Origin: Hyphomicrobiales bacterium
GTDB lineage: Bacteria; Pseudomonadota; Alphaproteobacteria; Rhizobiales; Kaistiaceae
Direction: 5' to 3'
NCBI GenBank assembly: GCA_017305635.1
Contig: JAFKKF010000009.1
Span: 124,001-188,000 of the forward strand
Length of the DNA: 64,000 nt
The stretch's first letter is position 1. The number at the start of each line of letters is the position of its first letter. The notes under the pieces were generated by a model that did not search any database, was not told where the DNA came from, and was given only the letters and a program-made list of their open reading frames with translations. Below are positions 34,205 through 43,174 of this stretch, one piece after another. Both the position numbers and the translations under genes were made by a program.

Positions 34205-34500
34205 TCAGCGCGATCTCCGGCATCGGTTCGGTGACCTCGACGACGGGCGTCGCGGCGAAGGCGGCGGCCGCGCCGACGGGCGCGATGAGCTTCGGCCAGG
34301 TGCTCGCGGACGTCGCGACCGGCGCGGTCAACACGATGAAGGCGGGCGAGGCGACGGCGATCTCCGGCATCACCGGCAACACGTCGGTGCAGAAGGTGGT
34401 CGAGTCGGTGATGCAGGCGGAGCAGGCGCTGCAGACCGCGATAGCGGTGCGCGACAAGATGGTCTCCGCCTACCAGGAAATCAGCCGGATGGCGATCTGA
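34201..34500 (+). CDS. fliE: MS ring-rod adaptor FliE
   Basis: The 99-residue helical protein ends with the FliE pattern 'VQKVVESVMQAEQALQTAIAVRDKMVSAYQEISRMAI'. FliE joins the MS ring to the rod and is the first rod protein exported. The N-terminus is Ala/Gly/Thr-rich. It overlaps flgC by 4 bases, and flgG follows after 12 bases. Confidence 0.94.
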   Translation: MISAISGIGSVTSTTGVAAKAAAAPTGAMSFGQVLADVATGAVNTMKAGEATAISGITGNTSVQKVVESVMQAEQALQTAIAVRDKMVSAYQEISRMAI

Positions 34501-34512
34501 GGAGTAGCGTAG

Positions 34513-35301
34513 ATGCGTGCCCTGGCCATAGCCGCGACCGGAATGGCGGCCCAGCAGACCAACGTCGAGGTGATCGCGAACAACATCGCGAACATCAACA
34601 CGACGGCGTTCAAGCGCGCGCGGGCGGAATTCTCCGACCTCATCTACCAGACCGAGCGGGCGGAAGGCGTGCCCAATGCCGGCGGCGAAGGGGCGGTGCC
34701 GGAAGGCGCGCGGCTCGGCCTCGGCGTGCGCACCGCGGGCGTGCGCAACCTGCACATCCAGGGGTCGCTCGACCAGACCGGCAACCCGCTCGACGTCGCC
34801 ATCAACGGGCGCGGCTGGTTCGAGATCAGCGGGCCGAACGGCGAGACGCTCTATACGCGCGCCGGCTCGTTCAACAAGAGCGCGACCGGGCAGCTCGTCA
34901 CCGGGGACGGCTATGCGGTCGATCCGGCGATCACCTTCCCGGCGGACACGCTGCAGGTGACGATCAACTCGACCGGCGAGGTCTATGCGCAGGTCGCGAG
35001 CCAGACCGATCCGCAGTTGCTCGGCCAGCTGACGCTGGTCGATTTCGCCAACGATTCCGGGCTGCAGCCGCTCGGCAACAACCTGTGGCGCGAGACGCCC
35101 GCTTCCGGGCAGCCGGTGCCGGGCGTCGCCGGCGATCCGGGCTTCGGCTCGATCCAGCAGGGCTACCTCGAAAGCTCCAATGTCGATCCCGTCAAGGAGA
35201 TCACCGAGCTCATCTCGGCGCAGCGCGCCTACGAGATGAACTCCAAGGTGATCCAGGCGGCGGACGACATGGAGGGCACCGTCTCCAAGGGCATCCGGTA
35301 A
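34513..35301 (+). CDS. flgG: Distal rod protein FlgG
   Basis: The 262-residue protein starts [20 protein letters not shown] followed by '[20 protein letters not shown]', and shows '[25 protein letters not shown]' and a C-terminal '[25 protein letters not shown]'. FlgG forms the distal rod within the P and L rings. Size and motifs are standard. A GAG-rich site precedes the ATG. Confidence 0.97.
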   Translation: MRALAIAATGMAAQQTNVEVIANNIANINTTAFKRARAEFSDLIYQTERAEGVPNAGGEGAVPEGARLGLGVRTAGVRNLHIQGSLDQTGNPLDVAINGRGWFEISGPNGETLYTRAGSFNKSATGQLVTGDGYAVDPAITFPADTLQVTINSTGEVYAQVASQTDPQLLGQLTLVDFANDSGLQPLGNNLWRETPASGQPVPGVAGDPGFGSIQQGYLESSNVDPVKEITELISAQRAYEMNSKVIQAADDMEGTVSKGIR

Positions 35302-35312
35302 AGGCGCGCCGC

Positions 35313-35780
35313 ATGAAACTGGGGTCGGTTTCAGGGATGGTCGCAACGATGGCCGCAGCGCTCGTGGCGCTGACGGCGACGGCGGCGCTTGCCGAGAAGC
35401 TGCCGGTGGCGGCGCTCACCATCTATCCCGGCCAGCCGATCAGCGAGGACATGCTGACCGAGCAGGCCTTCACCGACGGGACGTCGGCGGCCTATCCGGT
35501 GGTGGCGACGGTCGACGAACTGGTCGGCAAGGTGGCGCGGCGCACGCTCCTGCCGGGCAAATTGATCGCGCGGACCGCGATCGGCGAGCCGGAGCTGGTC
35601 AGCCGCGGCACGATCGTCCGGGCGGTGCTCTCGACCGGCAGCCTTCAGATGCGCACCTCGGTGGTGGCGCTGCAGGGCGGCGGCCTCGGCTCGGTCATCC
35701 AGGTCAGGAACGTCGACAGCGGCAAGGTGATCACCGGCGTCGTCCAGCAGGACGGCACGGTGCGCGTGGGCACGCCGTGA
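35313..35780 (+). CDS. flgA: P-ring assembly chaperone FlgA
   Basis: The 155-residue exported protein has a signal peptide (about 1-27, cleaving after ATAALA) and an SAF-type beta domain ('AALTIYPGQPISEDMLTEQAF', 'VARRTLLPGKLIARTAI', 'GSVIQVRNVDSGKVITGVV'). FlgA holds FlgI in the periplasm until the P ring forms. It follows flgG by 11 bases, and its stop overlaps the GTG of flgI (GTGA), its client. The start at 35313 is set by the signal peptide. Confidence 0.92.
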   Translation: MKLGSVSGMVATMAAALVALTATAALAEKLPVAALTIYPGQPISEDMLTEQAFTDGTSAAYPVVATVDELVGKVARRTLLPGKLIARTAIGEPELVSRGTIVRAVLSTGSLQMRTSVVALQGGGLGSVIQVRNVDSGKVITGVVQQDGTVRVGTP

Positions 35781-36880
35781 AGCGGATCGTGGCGCTCGCG
35801 CTCGTCTTTCTCGGCCTCGCGACGGGCGGCGCCGATGCCTTCACGCGCATCAAGGACATATCCTCGATCCTCGGCGTGCGCGAGAACCAGCTGATCGGCT
35901 ACGGCCTCGTCATCGGCCTGCAAGGAACCGGCGATTCCATGCGGAACTCGCCGTTCACGCAGCGCTCGCTGCAGGCGATGCTCGACCGCATGGGCGTAAA
36001 CGTCACCAACGACTCGCTTCGCGTCAGGAACGTGGCGAGCGTGATGGTGACGGCGAGCCTGCCGGCCTTCGCCAATGTCGGCTCGCGGATCGACGTGGAA
36101 ATCTCCTCGGTCGGCGACGCGGTGTCGCTGCGCGGCGGCACGCTCCTGATGACGCCGCTCGCCGGCGCCGACGGCAAGGCCTATGCGGTGGCGCAGGGTC
36201 CGGTGACCGGCGCCGGGGTCGCGGCGGTCGGCAATGCCGCCTCGGTGACAGAGGGCGTGGCGACCGGCGGGCGCATCCCGAACGGGGCGACCATCGAGAA
36301 GCAGGTGGCGGGGTCGCTCAACGATCTCGGGCCGCTGGTGATCGAGCTCTACAATCCCGACTTCATGACGGCGACGCTGATCGCCGACGCGGTCAATGCC
36401 TTCACCCAGTCGCGCTACGGCATGTCGCTGGCCAAGGAACGCGACATGCGGACGGTGGTCCTGCAGCGGCCGCAATCGGTGTCGGCGACGCGCTTCCTCG
36501 CCGAAATCGGCGAATTGCCGGTGACGCCCGATACCGCCGCCAAGGTGGTGATCAACGAGAAGACCGGCACCGTGGTGATCGGCCAGGACGTGCAGATCTC
36601 GACGGTGGCGCTGACCCACGGGAACCTCACCATCCGCGTGACCGAGACGCCGGTCGCCTCGCAGCCGCCGCCCTTCTCGCCGGGCCAGACGGTGGTGCTG
36701 CCGCGCACCCAGGTGAGCGCCACCGAGGGGCCGGCCTATATCGGCATCGTCGGGGGCACGAGCCTGCAGACGCTGGTCGACGGGCTCAACCAGATGGGCA
36801 TGAAGCCGAGCGACATCATCGCCATCCTGCAATCGATCAAGTCGTCCGGCGCGCTGCAGGCCGAACTGGTCGTGCAGTAG
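35777..36880 (+). CDS. flgI: P-ring protein FlgI
   Basis: The 367-residue protein has a signal peptide (about 1-21) and the FlgI signature 'RIKDISSILGVRENQLIGYGLVIGLQGTGDSM' at its mature N-terminus, and ends 'LNQMGMKPSDIIAILQSIKSSGAL'. FlgI forms the ring in the peptidoglycan layer around the rod. The length and motifs are standard. It is co-translated with flgA and followed 12 bases later by the MotE gene. Confidence 0.97.
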   Translation: MKRIVALALVFLGLATGGADAFTRIKDISSILGVRENQLIGYGLVIGLQGTGDSMRNSPFTQRSLQAMLDRMGVNVTNDSLRVRNVASVMVTASLPAFANVGSRIDVEISSVGDAVSLRGGTLLMTPLAGADGKAYAVAQGPVTGAGVAAVGNAASVTEGVATGGRIPNGATIEKQVAGSLNDLGPLVIELYNPDFMTATLIADAVNAFTQSRYGMSLAKERDMRTVVLQRPQSVSATRFLAEIGELPVTPDTAAKVVINEKTGTVVIGQDVQISTVALTHGNLTIRVTETPVASQPPPFSPGQTVVLPRTQVSATEGPAYIGIVGGTSLQTLVDGLNQMGMKPSDIIAILQSIKSSGALQAELVVQ

Positions 36881-36892
36881 GGAAGAACGACC

Positions 36893-37492
36893 ATGAATCT
36901 CCTCCGCATCTCCTTCCGCAGCGCCGGGGTGGCAGCGATCCTGATGATGCTCGGCACCTTCGCCGGCGCCGAGGAGAAGGCGGTGCGGGTGGTGGGCGAG
37001 GGCGTGATCACGCCGCCGCCGGCCGCGGCGCCGGCTCCTGCCTCCGATGCGGAGGACGCAGCCTCCGGACTCTCCAACGCCGCGCTCTCCAATGCCGCGC
37101 TGTATTGCAAGAACATCGCCAATGCGGCGTCGGACGCGCGCTATTCGCGCCAGGCCGAGGCGCTCGCCGCGCTCGAGAAGAAGATCGACGACCGCATCGC
37201 CAAGCTCGAGGCGAAGCGGGCCGAGTACGAGGAATGGGTGAAGAAGCGCGAGGACTTCCTCGCCAGGGCCGACGCCTCGGTCGTCGCCATCTATTCGCAG
37301 ATGCGGCCGGACGCCGCCTCGCAGCAGATCGCGGTGATGGACCCGGTGGCGGCGGCGGCGATCCTCTCCAAGCTCAATCCGCGCATCGCCAGCGCCATCC
37401 TCAACGAGATGAATGCGCAGACGGCGGCGATGCTCACCAACGTCATGGCCGGCCTGCCGCAGGCGCAGCCGAAGGAAGGCAAGCCGGGATGA
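36893..37492 (+). CDS. motE: MotE-type periplasmic protein
   Basis: The 199-residue protein has a signal peptide (about 1-25), a Pro/Ala linker, a long coiled coil (about 80-120, 'ALAALEKKIDDRIAKLEAKRAEYEEW') and a MgtE-N-like end ('PVAAAAILSKLNPRIASAILNEMN'). In Sinorhizobium MotE is a periplasmic chaperone for MotC, which is encoded at 44846. Its stop overlaps the flgH ATG. Confidence 0.85.
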   Translation: MNLLRISFRSAGVAAILMMLGTFAGAEEKAVRVVGEGVITPPPAAAPAPASDAEDAASGLSNAALSNAALYCKNIANAASDARYSRQAEALAALEKKIDDRIAKLEAKRAEYEEWVKKREDFLARADASVVAIYSQMRPDAASQQIAVMDPVAAAAILSKLNPRIASAILNEMNAQTAAMLTNVMAGLPQAQPKEGKPG

Positions 37493-38160
37493 AGCGCCTG
37501 ATCGTGGTCCTCGCGCTCGCCGCGGCGCTCGCCGGCTGCAAGACCGGCAGCCACAAGACGGCCGAGACGCCGGACCTGACCATCGTCGGCTCGGGCATCA
37601 GCGTGCAGCGCACGGCGCTGCCGCAGAGCTTCACGGCGCCGGAGAAGAAGTCGTTCCACTCGCTCTGGTCGGGCAGCAACCAGGGCCTGTTCCGCGACCT
37701 CAGGGCGCGGAAGGTCGGCGACGTGGTGACGGTGATCATCGACATCGACGACAAGGCGAAGTTCGACAATGCGAGCGGCCGGTCGCGTCAGGGCGCGGCG
37801 AAGGGCGCGGTGTCGGGCAGCGTCGCCTTCGGCGGGTTCGGGCTCGGCCAGACCGCAGCGGACGCCTCGGGCTCGGTGGACATGAGCGGCAGCGCGAGCT
37901 CGAAGGGCACCGGCACCATCGACCGGTCCGAGAAGCTCCGCCTGTCGATCGCGGCGCTGGTCTCGGAGGTGCTGCCCGACGGGAACCTGCTCATCAGCGG
38001 CTCGCAGGAAATCCGCGTGAACCACGAGGTCCGGGTCCTCAACATTTCGGGGATCGTGCGGCCGCTCGACATCGGCGCCGACAACGTCATCGCCTATGAC
38101 CGCATCGCCGAGGCGCGCGTCTCCTATGGCGGGCGCGGCAAGCTCAGCGACGTGCAGTAG
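37489..38160 (+). CDS. flgH: L-ring lipoprotein FlgH
   Basis: The 223-residue protein has a lipoprotein signal with lipobox LAGC at 15-18 and the FlgH patterns 'SLWSGSNQGLFRDLRARKVGDVVTVIIDI' and 'NLLISGSQEIRVNHEVRVLNISGIVRP'. FlgH forms the L ring in the outer membrane. The start at 37489 is set by the lipobox and the overlap with motE (ATGA). Confidence 0.96.
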   Translation: MKRLIVVLALAAALAGCKTGSHKTAETPDLTIVGSGISVQRTALPQSFTAPEKKSFHSLWSGSNQGLFRDLRARKVGDVVTVIIDIDDKAKFDNASGRSRQGAAKGAVSGSVAFGGFGLGQTAADASGSVDMSGSASSKGTGTIDRSEKLRLSIAALVSEVLPDGNLLISGSQEIRVNHEVRVLNISGIVRPLDIGADNVIAYDRIAEARVSYGGRGKLSDVQ

Positions 38161-38171
38161 GAAGCCCGGCA

Positions 38172-38723
38172 ATGGCCGACCTGGACATGGAAGACGAAGA
38201 GGACGCCGGCGGCGCGGCGAAGCCGAAGGCGCTGCCGGCACCTCTGCCGGACAAGAAGAAGGGCGGCATCGTCGGGATGATCGTCGGCATCGTCGTGGTC
38301 ACGGCGCTCGCCGCCGGGCTCGGCATGTTCCTCGGCCAGATGACCGCGAAGACCGTCGAGCAGGCGGTCGCCGACCGTGAGAAGGCGAAGCCGAAGGACG
38401 AGCCGATCCGCTCGACCCGCTATACCGGCGACATGACGCTCCAGCCGATCGAGGCGATCGTCACCAATCTCGGCCAGCCGAGCGACACCTGGATCCGGAT
38501 GGAGACGGCGATGGTCTTCCAGAACGGCGCGCTCAAGAATCCGGAAGTGACCGCGGCCGAGATCCGGCAGGACCTGATCACCTATGCGCGGACGATCACG
38601 CTGGCCCAGCTCGAAGGGCCGAGCGCGCTCCAGCACCTCCGCGAGGACCTGAACGAGCGCGTTGCGGCGCGCACCAACGGGGCGGTCAGCGAGCTCGTCA
38701 TCGAGACGCTGGTCGTGCAATAG
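38172..38723 (+). CDS. fliL: Flagellar stator-associated protein FliL
   Basis: The 183-residue protein has a charged cytoplasmic start, one membrane helix (about 33-55, 'IVGMIVGIVVVTALAAGLGM') and a periplasmic domain with 'MTLQPIEAIVTNLGQPSDTWIRMETAMVFQ' and the family end 'VIETLVVQ'. FliL surrounds stator units and supports torque. It lies between flgH and fliP, its usual place in alphaproteobacteria. Confidence 0.94.
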   Translation: MADLDMEDEEDAGGAAKPKALPAPLPDKKKGGIVGMIVGIVVVTALAAGLGMFLGQMTAKTVEQAVADREKAKPKDEPIRSTRYTGDMTLQPIEAIVTNLGQPSDTWIRMETAMVFQNGALKNPEVTAAEIRQDLITYARTITLAQLEGPSALQHLREDLNERVAARTNGAVSELVIETLVVQ

Positions 38724-38732
38724 GCGGGACGG

Positions 38733-39548
38733 GTGCGGCGGCCGGGCCGATCCTTCCTCGTGCTGTGGAGCGCGCTTGCCGCGCTGCCGCTGACGACGCT
38801 CGCGGCGCGGGCGCAGGAAGCCGGAATCCTGGAAGGGCTGATCCCCGGCAACCAGGCGAGCGTGACCGGGCGGATCATCCAGCTGGTTCTCCTGCTCACC
38901 GTGCTCTCGGTGGCGCCGGGGCTGCTCATCATGGTGACGAGCTTCACGCGCTTCGTCATCGCCTTCTCCTTCCTGCGCTCGGGCCTCGGCCTGCAGAGCA
39001 CGCCGGCGAACCTGGTGCTGATCAGCCTGTCGCTGTTCATGACCTTCTACGTCATGTCGCCGACCTTCGACCGGGCCTGGCAGGACGGGGTGAAGCCGCT
39101 GATCGACAACCAGATCACGGAAGAGGATGCCTACGGCAAGATCGTCGAGCCGTTCCGCGCCTTCATGCTGGCGCAGGTCAGGCCGAAGGACCTGAACCTC
39201 TTCGCCGATCTCGCCGCGCGCCGCCCGGCGCCGGGCATGCCCGCCGGTGCGACGCCGGCGCCGACCACGCCCCCGGCGACGCCGGCGGAAGGCGGCGCGC
39301 AGAATACGGACCTCAGGATCCTCATCCCGGCCTTCATGGTCTCGGAGCTGAGGCGCGCCTTCGAGATAGGCTTCCTGATCGTGCTGCCCTTCCTGGTCAT
39401 CGACATGGTGGTCGCCACCGTCGTCATGTCGATGGGCATGATGATGATGCCGCCGAGCGTGGTGGCGCTGCCATTCAAGATACTCTTCTTCGTCCTCATC
39501 GACGGCTGGAACCTGATCGTCGACGGGCTGGTGCGCTCGTTCTTCTGA
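38733..39548 (+). CDS. fliP: Flagellar export gate protein FliP
   Basis: The 271-residue protein has a cleavable signal peptide (about 1-28) and four membrane helices with the FliP signatures 'MVTSFTRFVIAFSFLRSGLG' and 'LIPAFMVSELRRAFEIGFLIVLPFLVIDMVVA'. A Pro/Ala/Thr-rich periplasmic loop lies near 165-190. FliP is the main subunit of the export channel. GTG start at 38733, nine bases after fliL. Confidence 0.97.
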   Translation: MRRPGRSFLVLWSALAALPLTTLAARAQEAGILEGLIPGNQASVTGRIIQLVLLLTVLSVAPGLLIMVTSFTRFVIAFSFLRSGLGLQSTPANLVLISLSLFMTFYVMSPTFDRAWQDGVKPLIDNQITEEDAYGKIVEPFRAFMLAQVRPKDLNLFADLAARRPAPGMPAGATPAPTTPPATPAEGGAQNTDLRILIPAFMVSELRRAFEIGFLIVLPFLVIDMVVATVVMSMGMMMMPPSVVALPFKILFFVLIDGWNLIVDGLVRSFF

Positions 39549-39587
39549 CCGGCGACAGGGTTAAGACCGGGTTGCCCCGATCGCGGT

Positions 39588-39597
39588 AACCATTAAG
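39588..39597. promoter_or_regulatory. CtrA-like site upstream of flagellin
   Basis: TAACCATTAA follows a G, so it differs by one base from the TTAACCAT half site found upstream of motA and ftcR, and it ends in a second TTAA. It lies about 175 bases before the flagellin ATG. The match is weak on its own and is reported because of the shared pattern. Confidence 0.35.
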
Positions 39598-39625
39598 AAA
39601 CGCATGTCTGCCAATATCCTGGGCG

Positions 39626-39641
39626 TGGCAGGTTGGGTGCC
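39626..39641 (+). promoter_or_regulatory. Sigma-54-like promoter of flagellin
   Basis: TGGCAGGTTGGGTGCC matches the sigma-54 pattern TGGCAYR-N-TTGCW at its key GG and GC pairs with the correct 12-base spacing. Caulobacter flagellin genes use sigma-54, while many rhizobia do not, so the call is tentative. It implies a leader of about 120 bases before the ATG at 39771. Confidence 0.4.
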
Positions 39642-39660
39642 CGCTCGAGGGGTGAGCGGG
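39640..39660. repeat. Hairpin in the flagellin upstream region
   Basis: CCCGCTC (39640-39646) pairs perfectly with GAGCGGG (39654-39660) around GAGGGGT. It could be part of a flagellin mRNA leader, where FlbT acts in Caulobacter, or a DNA-level operator, depending on the transcription start. Confidence 0.5.
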
Positions 39661-39770
39661 ACGCGGAGGCAAGGGCTTCCGGCCAAAGGCATGATGCCGC
39701 CCTGCCATGCCGGTGAAAGACCCGGAATGTCCGAACAATTCCAATCAACAGGACACTGGGGACTCCAACC

Positions 39771-40691
39771 ATGACCAGCATTCTCACCAATTCGTCCGCG
39801 ATGGTCGCGCTGCAGACGCTGCGCCAGATCAACCAGGACCTCGACACCACCAACAGCCGCGTCTCGACCGGCCTGAAGGTCGGCTCGGCCGCCGATTCGG
39901 CCGCCTACTGGTCGATCGCCACGACGACGAAGTCCGACAATGGCGCGCTCAGCGCCGTCAACGACGCCCTCGGCCTCGGCGCCTCGATGGTGAACGTCGT
40001 TTCGACCGCCCTGCAGTCGGTCATCACCTCGCTCACCGACATCCAGAACCTGCTCACCACCGCCCAGCAGCCGGGCGTCGATCGCGCCAAGATCCAGGAG
40101 CAGATCACCGCCGACCTCAACGACATCCTGACCAAGTCCACCGGCGCGACCTTCAACGGCCAGAACTGGCTCTCGGTCGACTCGTCGGCTGACGGCTACA
40201 ATGCAACCAAGTCGATCCTGGCTTCGTTTGACCGCTCCGGCACCACCGTCTCGGTCTCGACCATCGATCTCGATATCACGAGCGTGAAGCTCTATGACGC
40301 CGACAGCGAAGACGGCATCATGGACACCGAGCGCACCGCCGGCGGTACCGATGCAGCCGTCAAGGACATCGACATCTCTGCGCTGACCGACTCCGCGGAC
40401 GACATCACGATCGTGTCGGAATACGCCCAGATCGTGCAGGCCGCGCTCGCCGCCGTGATCACCGCCAATGCCAAGGTCGGTGCGATCCAGAACCGCATCA
40501 CCTCGCAGCAGACCTTCGTGAAGGCGCTGATGGACGCCAATACCAAGGCGATCGGCGCGCTGACCGACGCGGACATGGAGGAGGAGTCGACCAAGCTGAA
40601 GGCGCTGCAGACGCAGCAGTCCCTCGCCGTGCAGTCGCTCTCGATCGCAAACAGCAGCTCGCAGAACATCCTCACGCTCTTCCGCCAGTAA
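39771..40691 (+). CDS. Flagellin
   Basis: The 306-residue flagellin starts 'ILTNSSAMVALQTLRQINQDLDTTNSRVSTGLKVGSAADSAAYWSI' in the conserved N-terminal D0/D1 region and ends 'LAVQSLSIANSSSQNILTLFRQ'. The short central part (about 150-220) has Asp/Thr-rich surface loops. It is the only flagellin in the window. GGGGACT lies 6 bases before the ATG. It is probably controlled by FlbT and FlaF and ends at a strong terminator, so it forms its own transcription unit. Confidence 0.95.
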   Translation: MTSILTNSSAMVALQTLRQINQDLDTTNSRVSTGLKVGSAADSAAYWSIATTTKSDNGALSAVNDALGLGASMVNVVSTALQSVITSLTDIQNLLTTAQQPGVDRAKIQEQITADLNDILTKSTGATFNGQNWLSVDSSADGYNATKSILASFDRSGTTVSVSTIDLDITSVKLYDADSEDGIMDTERTAGGTDAAVKDIDISALTDSADDITIVSEYAQIVQAALAAVITANAKVGAIQNRITSQQTFVKALMDANTKAIGALTDADMEEESTKLKALQTQQSLAVQSLSIANSSSQNILTLFRQ

Positions 40692-40714
40692 GAAGCGGAC
40701 GGGACAAGACTTCG

Positions 40715-40743
40715 GGCCGCGCCCTCCGGGGCGCGGCCTTTTT
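40715..40743 (+). terminator. Rho-independent terminator of flagellin
   Basis: A perfect 10-bp stem (GGCCGCGCCC with GGGCGCGGCC) closes a TCCG loop and is followed by TTTTT. It starts 24 bases after the flagellin stop and separates this highly expressed gene from fliF. Confidence 0.93.
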
Positions 40744-40880
40744 CGTTGGCAATCCCCAGGCAAGATTGGGAAACGAGACTGCGGGCGGAGCGCCTTCGGC
40801 GCTTCCGGCCGTTCGCCTTTCGACGATCCGCGGCGGCCGCGTGCAGGAAATGCAGCGCGTGCGAGGAGCGCCACCCGCCG

Positions 40881-42548
40881 ATGGGCCGCGAACAGATCGA
40901 GAAGCTCCTGGCGAGCATAGCCGGCCTCGGCGCGCGGCGCCTCATGGCGCTCGGCCTCGTCGGCATCGCCGTGCTCGCCATGATCGGCGTCGGCACCTAC
41001 TACCTCAGCCGGCCGGTGCAGCAGGTGCTCTATAGCGGGCTGACGCGCGAGGACGTCTCCCGCATCGGCGGCGCGCTGAAGGACGTCGGCATCGACTTCG
41101 ACGTGTCGGCGGACGGCACGACGGTGACCACGGCCTATGACGACGCGGCCAGGGCGCGGATGATCCTCGCCGAGAAGGGACTGCCGCAAAGCGCTGATTC
41201 CGGATACGAATTGTTCAACCAGGTGGGCTCGTTCGGGCTCACTTCCTTCATGCAGGAAGTGACCAAGACGCGGGCGCTGGAAGGCGAGCTCGGCCGCACC
41301 ATCCAGGGCATGACCGGCATCAAGTCGGCGCGCGTGCACCTGGTGCTCCCTGACCGCGGCTCGTTCCGCAGCGACCAGCAGCAGGCGACCGCCTCGGTGG
41401 TGATCCGCACCGAGAATCCGAGCGATACGTCGAGCGCGCAGGCGATCCGCCACCTGGTCGCCGCCGCCGTGCCCGGCCTCAAGCTCGACGGCGTGACGGT
41501 GCTCAACACCGACGGCACCGTGCTCGCCTCGGGGGACGATCCGCTTGACGCCTCGGCGGGCAAGAAGGCGATGGTCCAGCAGGCGGTGGAGAACGAGATC
41601 GAGGAGAAGGTGCGGCGCACGCTCACGCCCTATCTCGGCATCGGCAACTTCCAGGTCAGCGTCGTCTCGCGGCTCAACCTCGACAAGATGACGACCAGCG
41701 AGACGATCTACGACCCGAACTCGCGGGTCGAGCGCTCGATCCGCACGATCAAGCAGAACGACCAGGCGGAAAACAAGGCGACCGATGCGCCGGCAAGCGT
41801 CGGCGAGAAGCTGCCCGACCAGAACGCGGTGGTCGGCGGCGGCAAGCAGTCGACCGAGAACAACGAGCGCAAGGAAGAGCTGACCAACTACGAGGTCTCG
41901 TCGAAGACGGTCGAGACGACCCATGACGGCTACACGATCGAGAAGCTGTCGGTGGCGGTGCTGGTCAACAAGCAGCGGCTGGCGGCGGCGGAAGGGCAGG
42001 GCCAGGACGCCGTGCCGGTCGAGCACCAGCTGATGGATATCGAGCAGCTGGTCGCCTCGGCCGCCGGCATCACCAAGGATCGCGGCGACCAGCTGAAGGT
42101 CGCGGCGGTCGCCTTCGTCGACAACAGCCAGCCGGCGGAGGAGGCCTCGGCCGGGGGCGGCATGATGGCGATGGTCCTCGGCCAGATCGGCACCATCATC
42201 AATGCGCTGGCGGTGATCGTGGTGGCGGTCCTGGTCATCCTCTTCGGCCTGCGTCCGGCGGTGAAGGCGATCATCGCCTCCGGTCCGGCGCCGGCGGTGG
42301 CGGCAGCGGGCCTGCCCGGCGGCGCCGTGGCGGCGCTCGAAGGGCCGGCGGGCGTCGAGGCGCTGGCGCGGGCGATGGAGCCCGGGCAGGCTGTCATCGG
42401 CAGCGACGGGCCGGTCAATCTCATCGAGGACGTGACCAGCCGCATGAACCGCTCGCCGCAGAAGCGGCTGGAGCAGATCGTCGAGTTCGATGAGGCGCAG
42501 GCGGCGGCGATCCTGAAGCAGTGGCTGCACGGCCAGGGAGCGGCCTGA
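40881..42548 (+). CDS. fliF: MS-ring protein FliF
   Basis: The 555-residue protein has two membrane segments, one near 25-45 ('LMALGLVGIAVLAMIGVGTYYL') and one near 440-460 ('IINALAVIVVAVLVILFGLRP'), enclosing a periplasmic ring-building domain ('LYSGLTREDVSRIGGALKDVG', 'TRALEGELGRTIQGMTGIKSARVHLVLP'). The C-terminal tail binds FliG. ATG 40881 follows GAGGAG and is preferred over an upstream frame extension. The stop overlaps the next ATG (TGATG). Confidence 0.96.
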   Translation: MGREQIEKLLASIAGLGARRLMALGLVGIAVLAMIGVGTYYLSRPVQQVLYSGLTREDVSRIGGALKDVGIDFDVSADGTTVTTAYDDAARARMILAEKGLPQSADSGYELFNQVGSFGLTSFMQEVTKTRALEGELGRTIQGMTGIKSARVHLVLPDRGSFRSDQQQATASVVIRTENPSDTSSAQAIRHLVAAAVPGLKLDGVTVLNTDGTVLASGDDPLDASAGKKAMVQQAVENEIEEKVRRTLTPYLGIGNFQVSVVSRLNLDKMTTSETIYDPNSRVERSIRTIKQNDQAENKATDAPASVGEKLPDQNAVVGGGKQSTENNERKEELTNYEVSSKTVETTHDGYTIEKLSVAVLVNKQRLAAAEGQGQDAVPVEHQLMDIEQLVASAAGITKDRGDQLKVAAVAFVDNSQPAEEASAGGGMMAMVLGQIGTIINALAVIVVAVLVILFGLRPAVKAIIASGPAPAVAAAGLPGGAVAALEGPAGVEALARAMEPGQAVIGSDGPVNLIEDVTSRMNRSPQKRLEQIVEFDEAQAAAILKQWLHGQGAA

Positions 42549-43174
42549 TGGCGGGTTCGCTCGCCGACCACTTGCCGAGCTTCGCGGGGACCCAGGCCGC
42601 GAGCCCGGCGCGTCGGCTGATGCCGCTCGGCGTCAAGCCGGGCAAGCCGGCGGCGCCGGCGAAGAGCCCGGTGGCGGAGGCCGAGGAGCGCGGACGGCTG
42701 GCGGCGACCGAGGCGGCGCGGGCCGAATACGAGACGCTGCAGAGCGCGGAGCGGCGGGCGTTCGACGAACGGCTGGCGGCGGAGCGCGAGGCGTGGCGGA
42801 CGGAGGTCGCGGAACGGCTCGCGACGGCGGTCGGCGCGGCCATGCGGGAGATCGAGACGGCGCTCGGCGATGCGGTGGCGCGGGCGCTGACGCCCTTCCT
42901 CGCGGCGGGGACGCGGGAGCGCGCGCTGAAGGACCTCGCCGAGACCATCCAGCGCGTGAAGGGGCGGCGCGATGTCGCGATCCGCGTCACCGGGCCGGCG
43001 GACCTGCTCGCGGCGCTGAAGGAGCCGCTCGCGGGCGCGGGGGTCGCAATCGAATACGCGGCGGCGGACATGGTCGAAGCGCGCGTGACGATCGGCGACA
43101 CGCTGATCGAGACGCGGATCGGGGCCTGGCGCGAGCGGCTGATGGCGGCGCTCGGAGGCGGCGCCGATGGCTGA
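42548..43174 (+). CDS. FliH-like export regulator
   Basis: The 208-residue soluble protein has a Pro/Ala-rich start, a long Glu/Ala/Arg coiled coil (about 40-90, 'EAEERGRLAATEAARAEYE') and a C-terminal alpha/beta region ('VAIRVTGPADLLAALKEPLAG'). The layout fits FliH, which holds FliI at the C ring. FliH is badly conserved in alphaproteobacteria, so the symbol is left out. It lies between fliF and motB and overlaps both genes. Confidence 0.7.
   Translation: MAGSLADHLPSFAGTQAASPARRLMPLGVKPGKPAAPAKSPVAEAEERGRLAATEAARAEYETLQSAERRAFDERLAAEREAWRTEVAERLATAVGAAMREIETALGDAVARALTPFLAAGTRERALKDLAETIQRVKGRRDVAIRVTGPADLLAALKEPLAGAGVAIEYAAADMVEARVTIGDTLIETRIGAWRERLMAALGGGADG

Noticed and set aside
40746-40880. 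45-codon N-terminal extension of FliF
   Set aside because: It begins right after the flagellin terminator, is Arg/Ala-rich and lacks a good ribosome-binding site; the internal ATG at 40881 gives the normal FliF start.
39561-42530. A 989-codon minus-strand open frame
   Set aside because: It lies antisense to flagellin and fliF, whose products are clearly recognised. The frame has an Arg/His/Asp-rich shadow composition.
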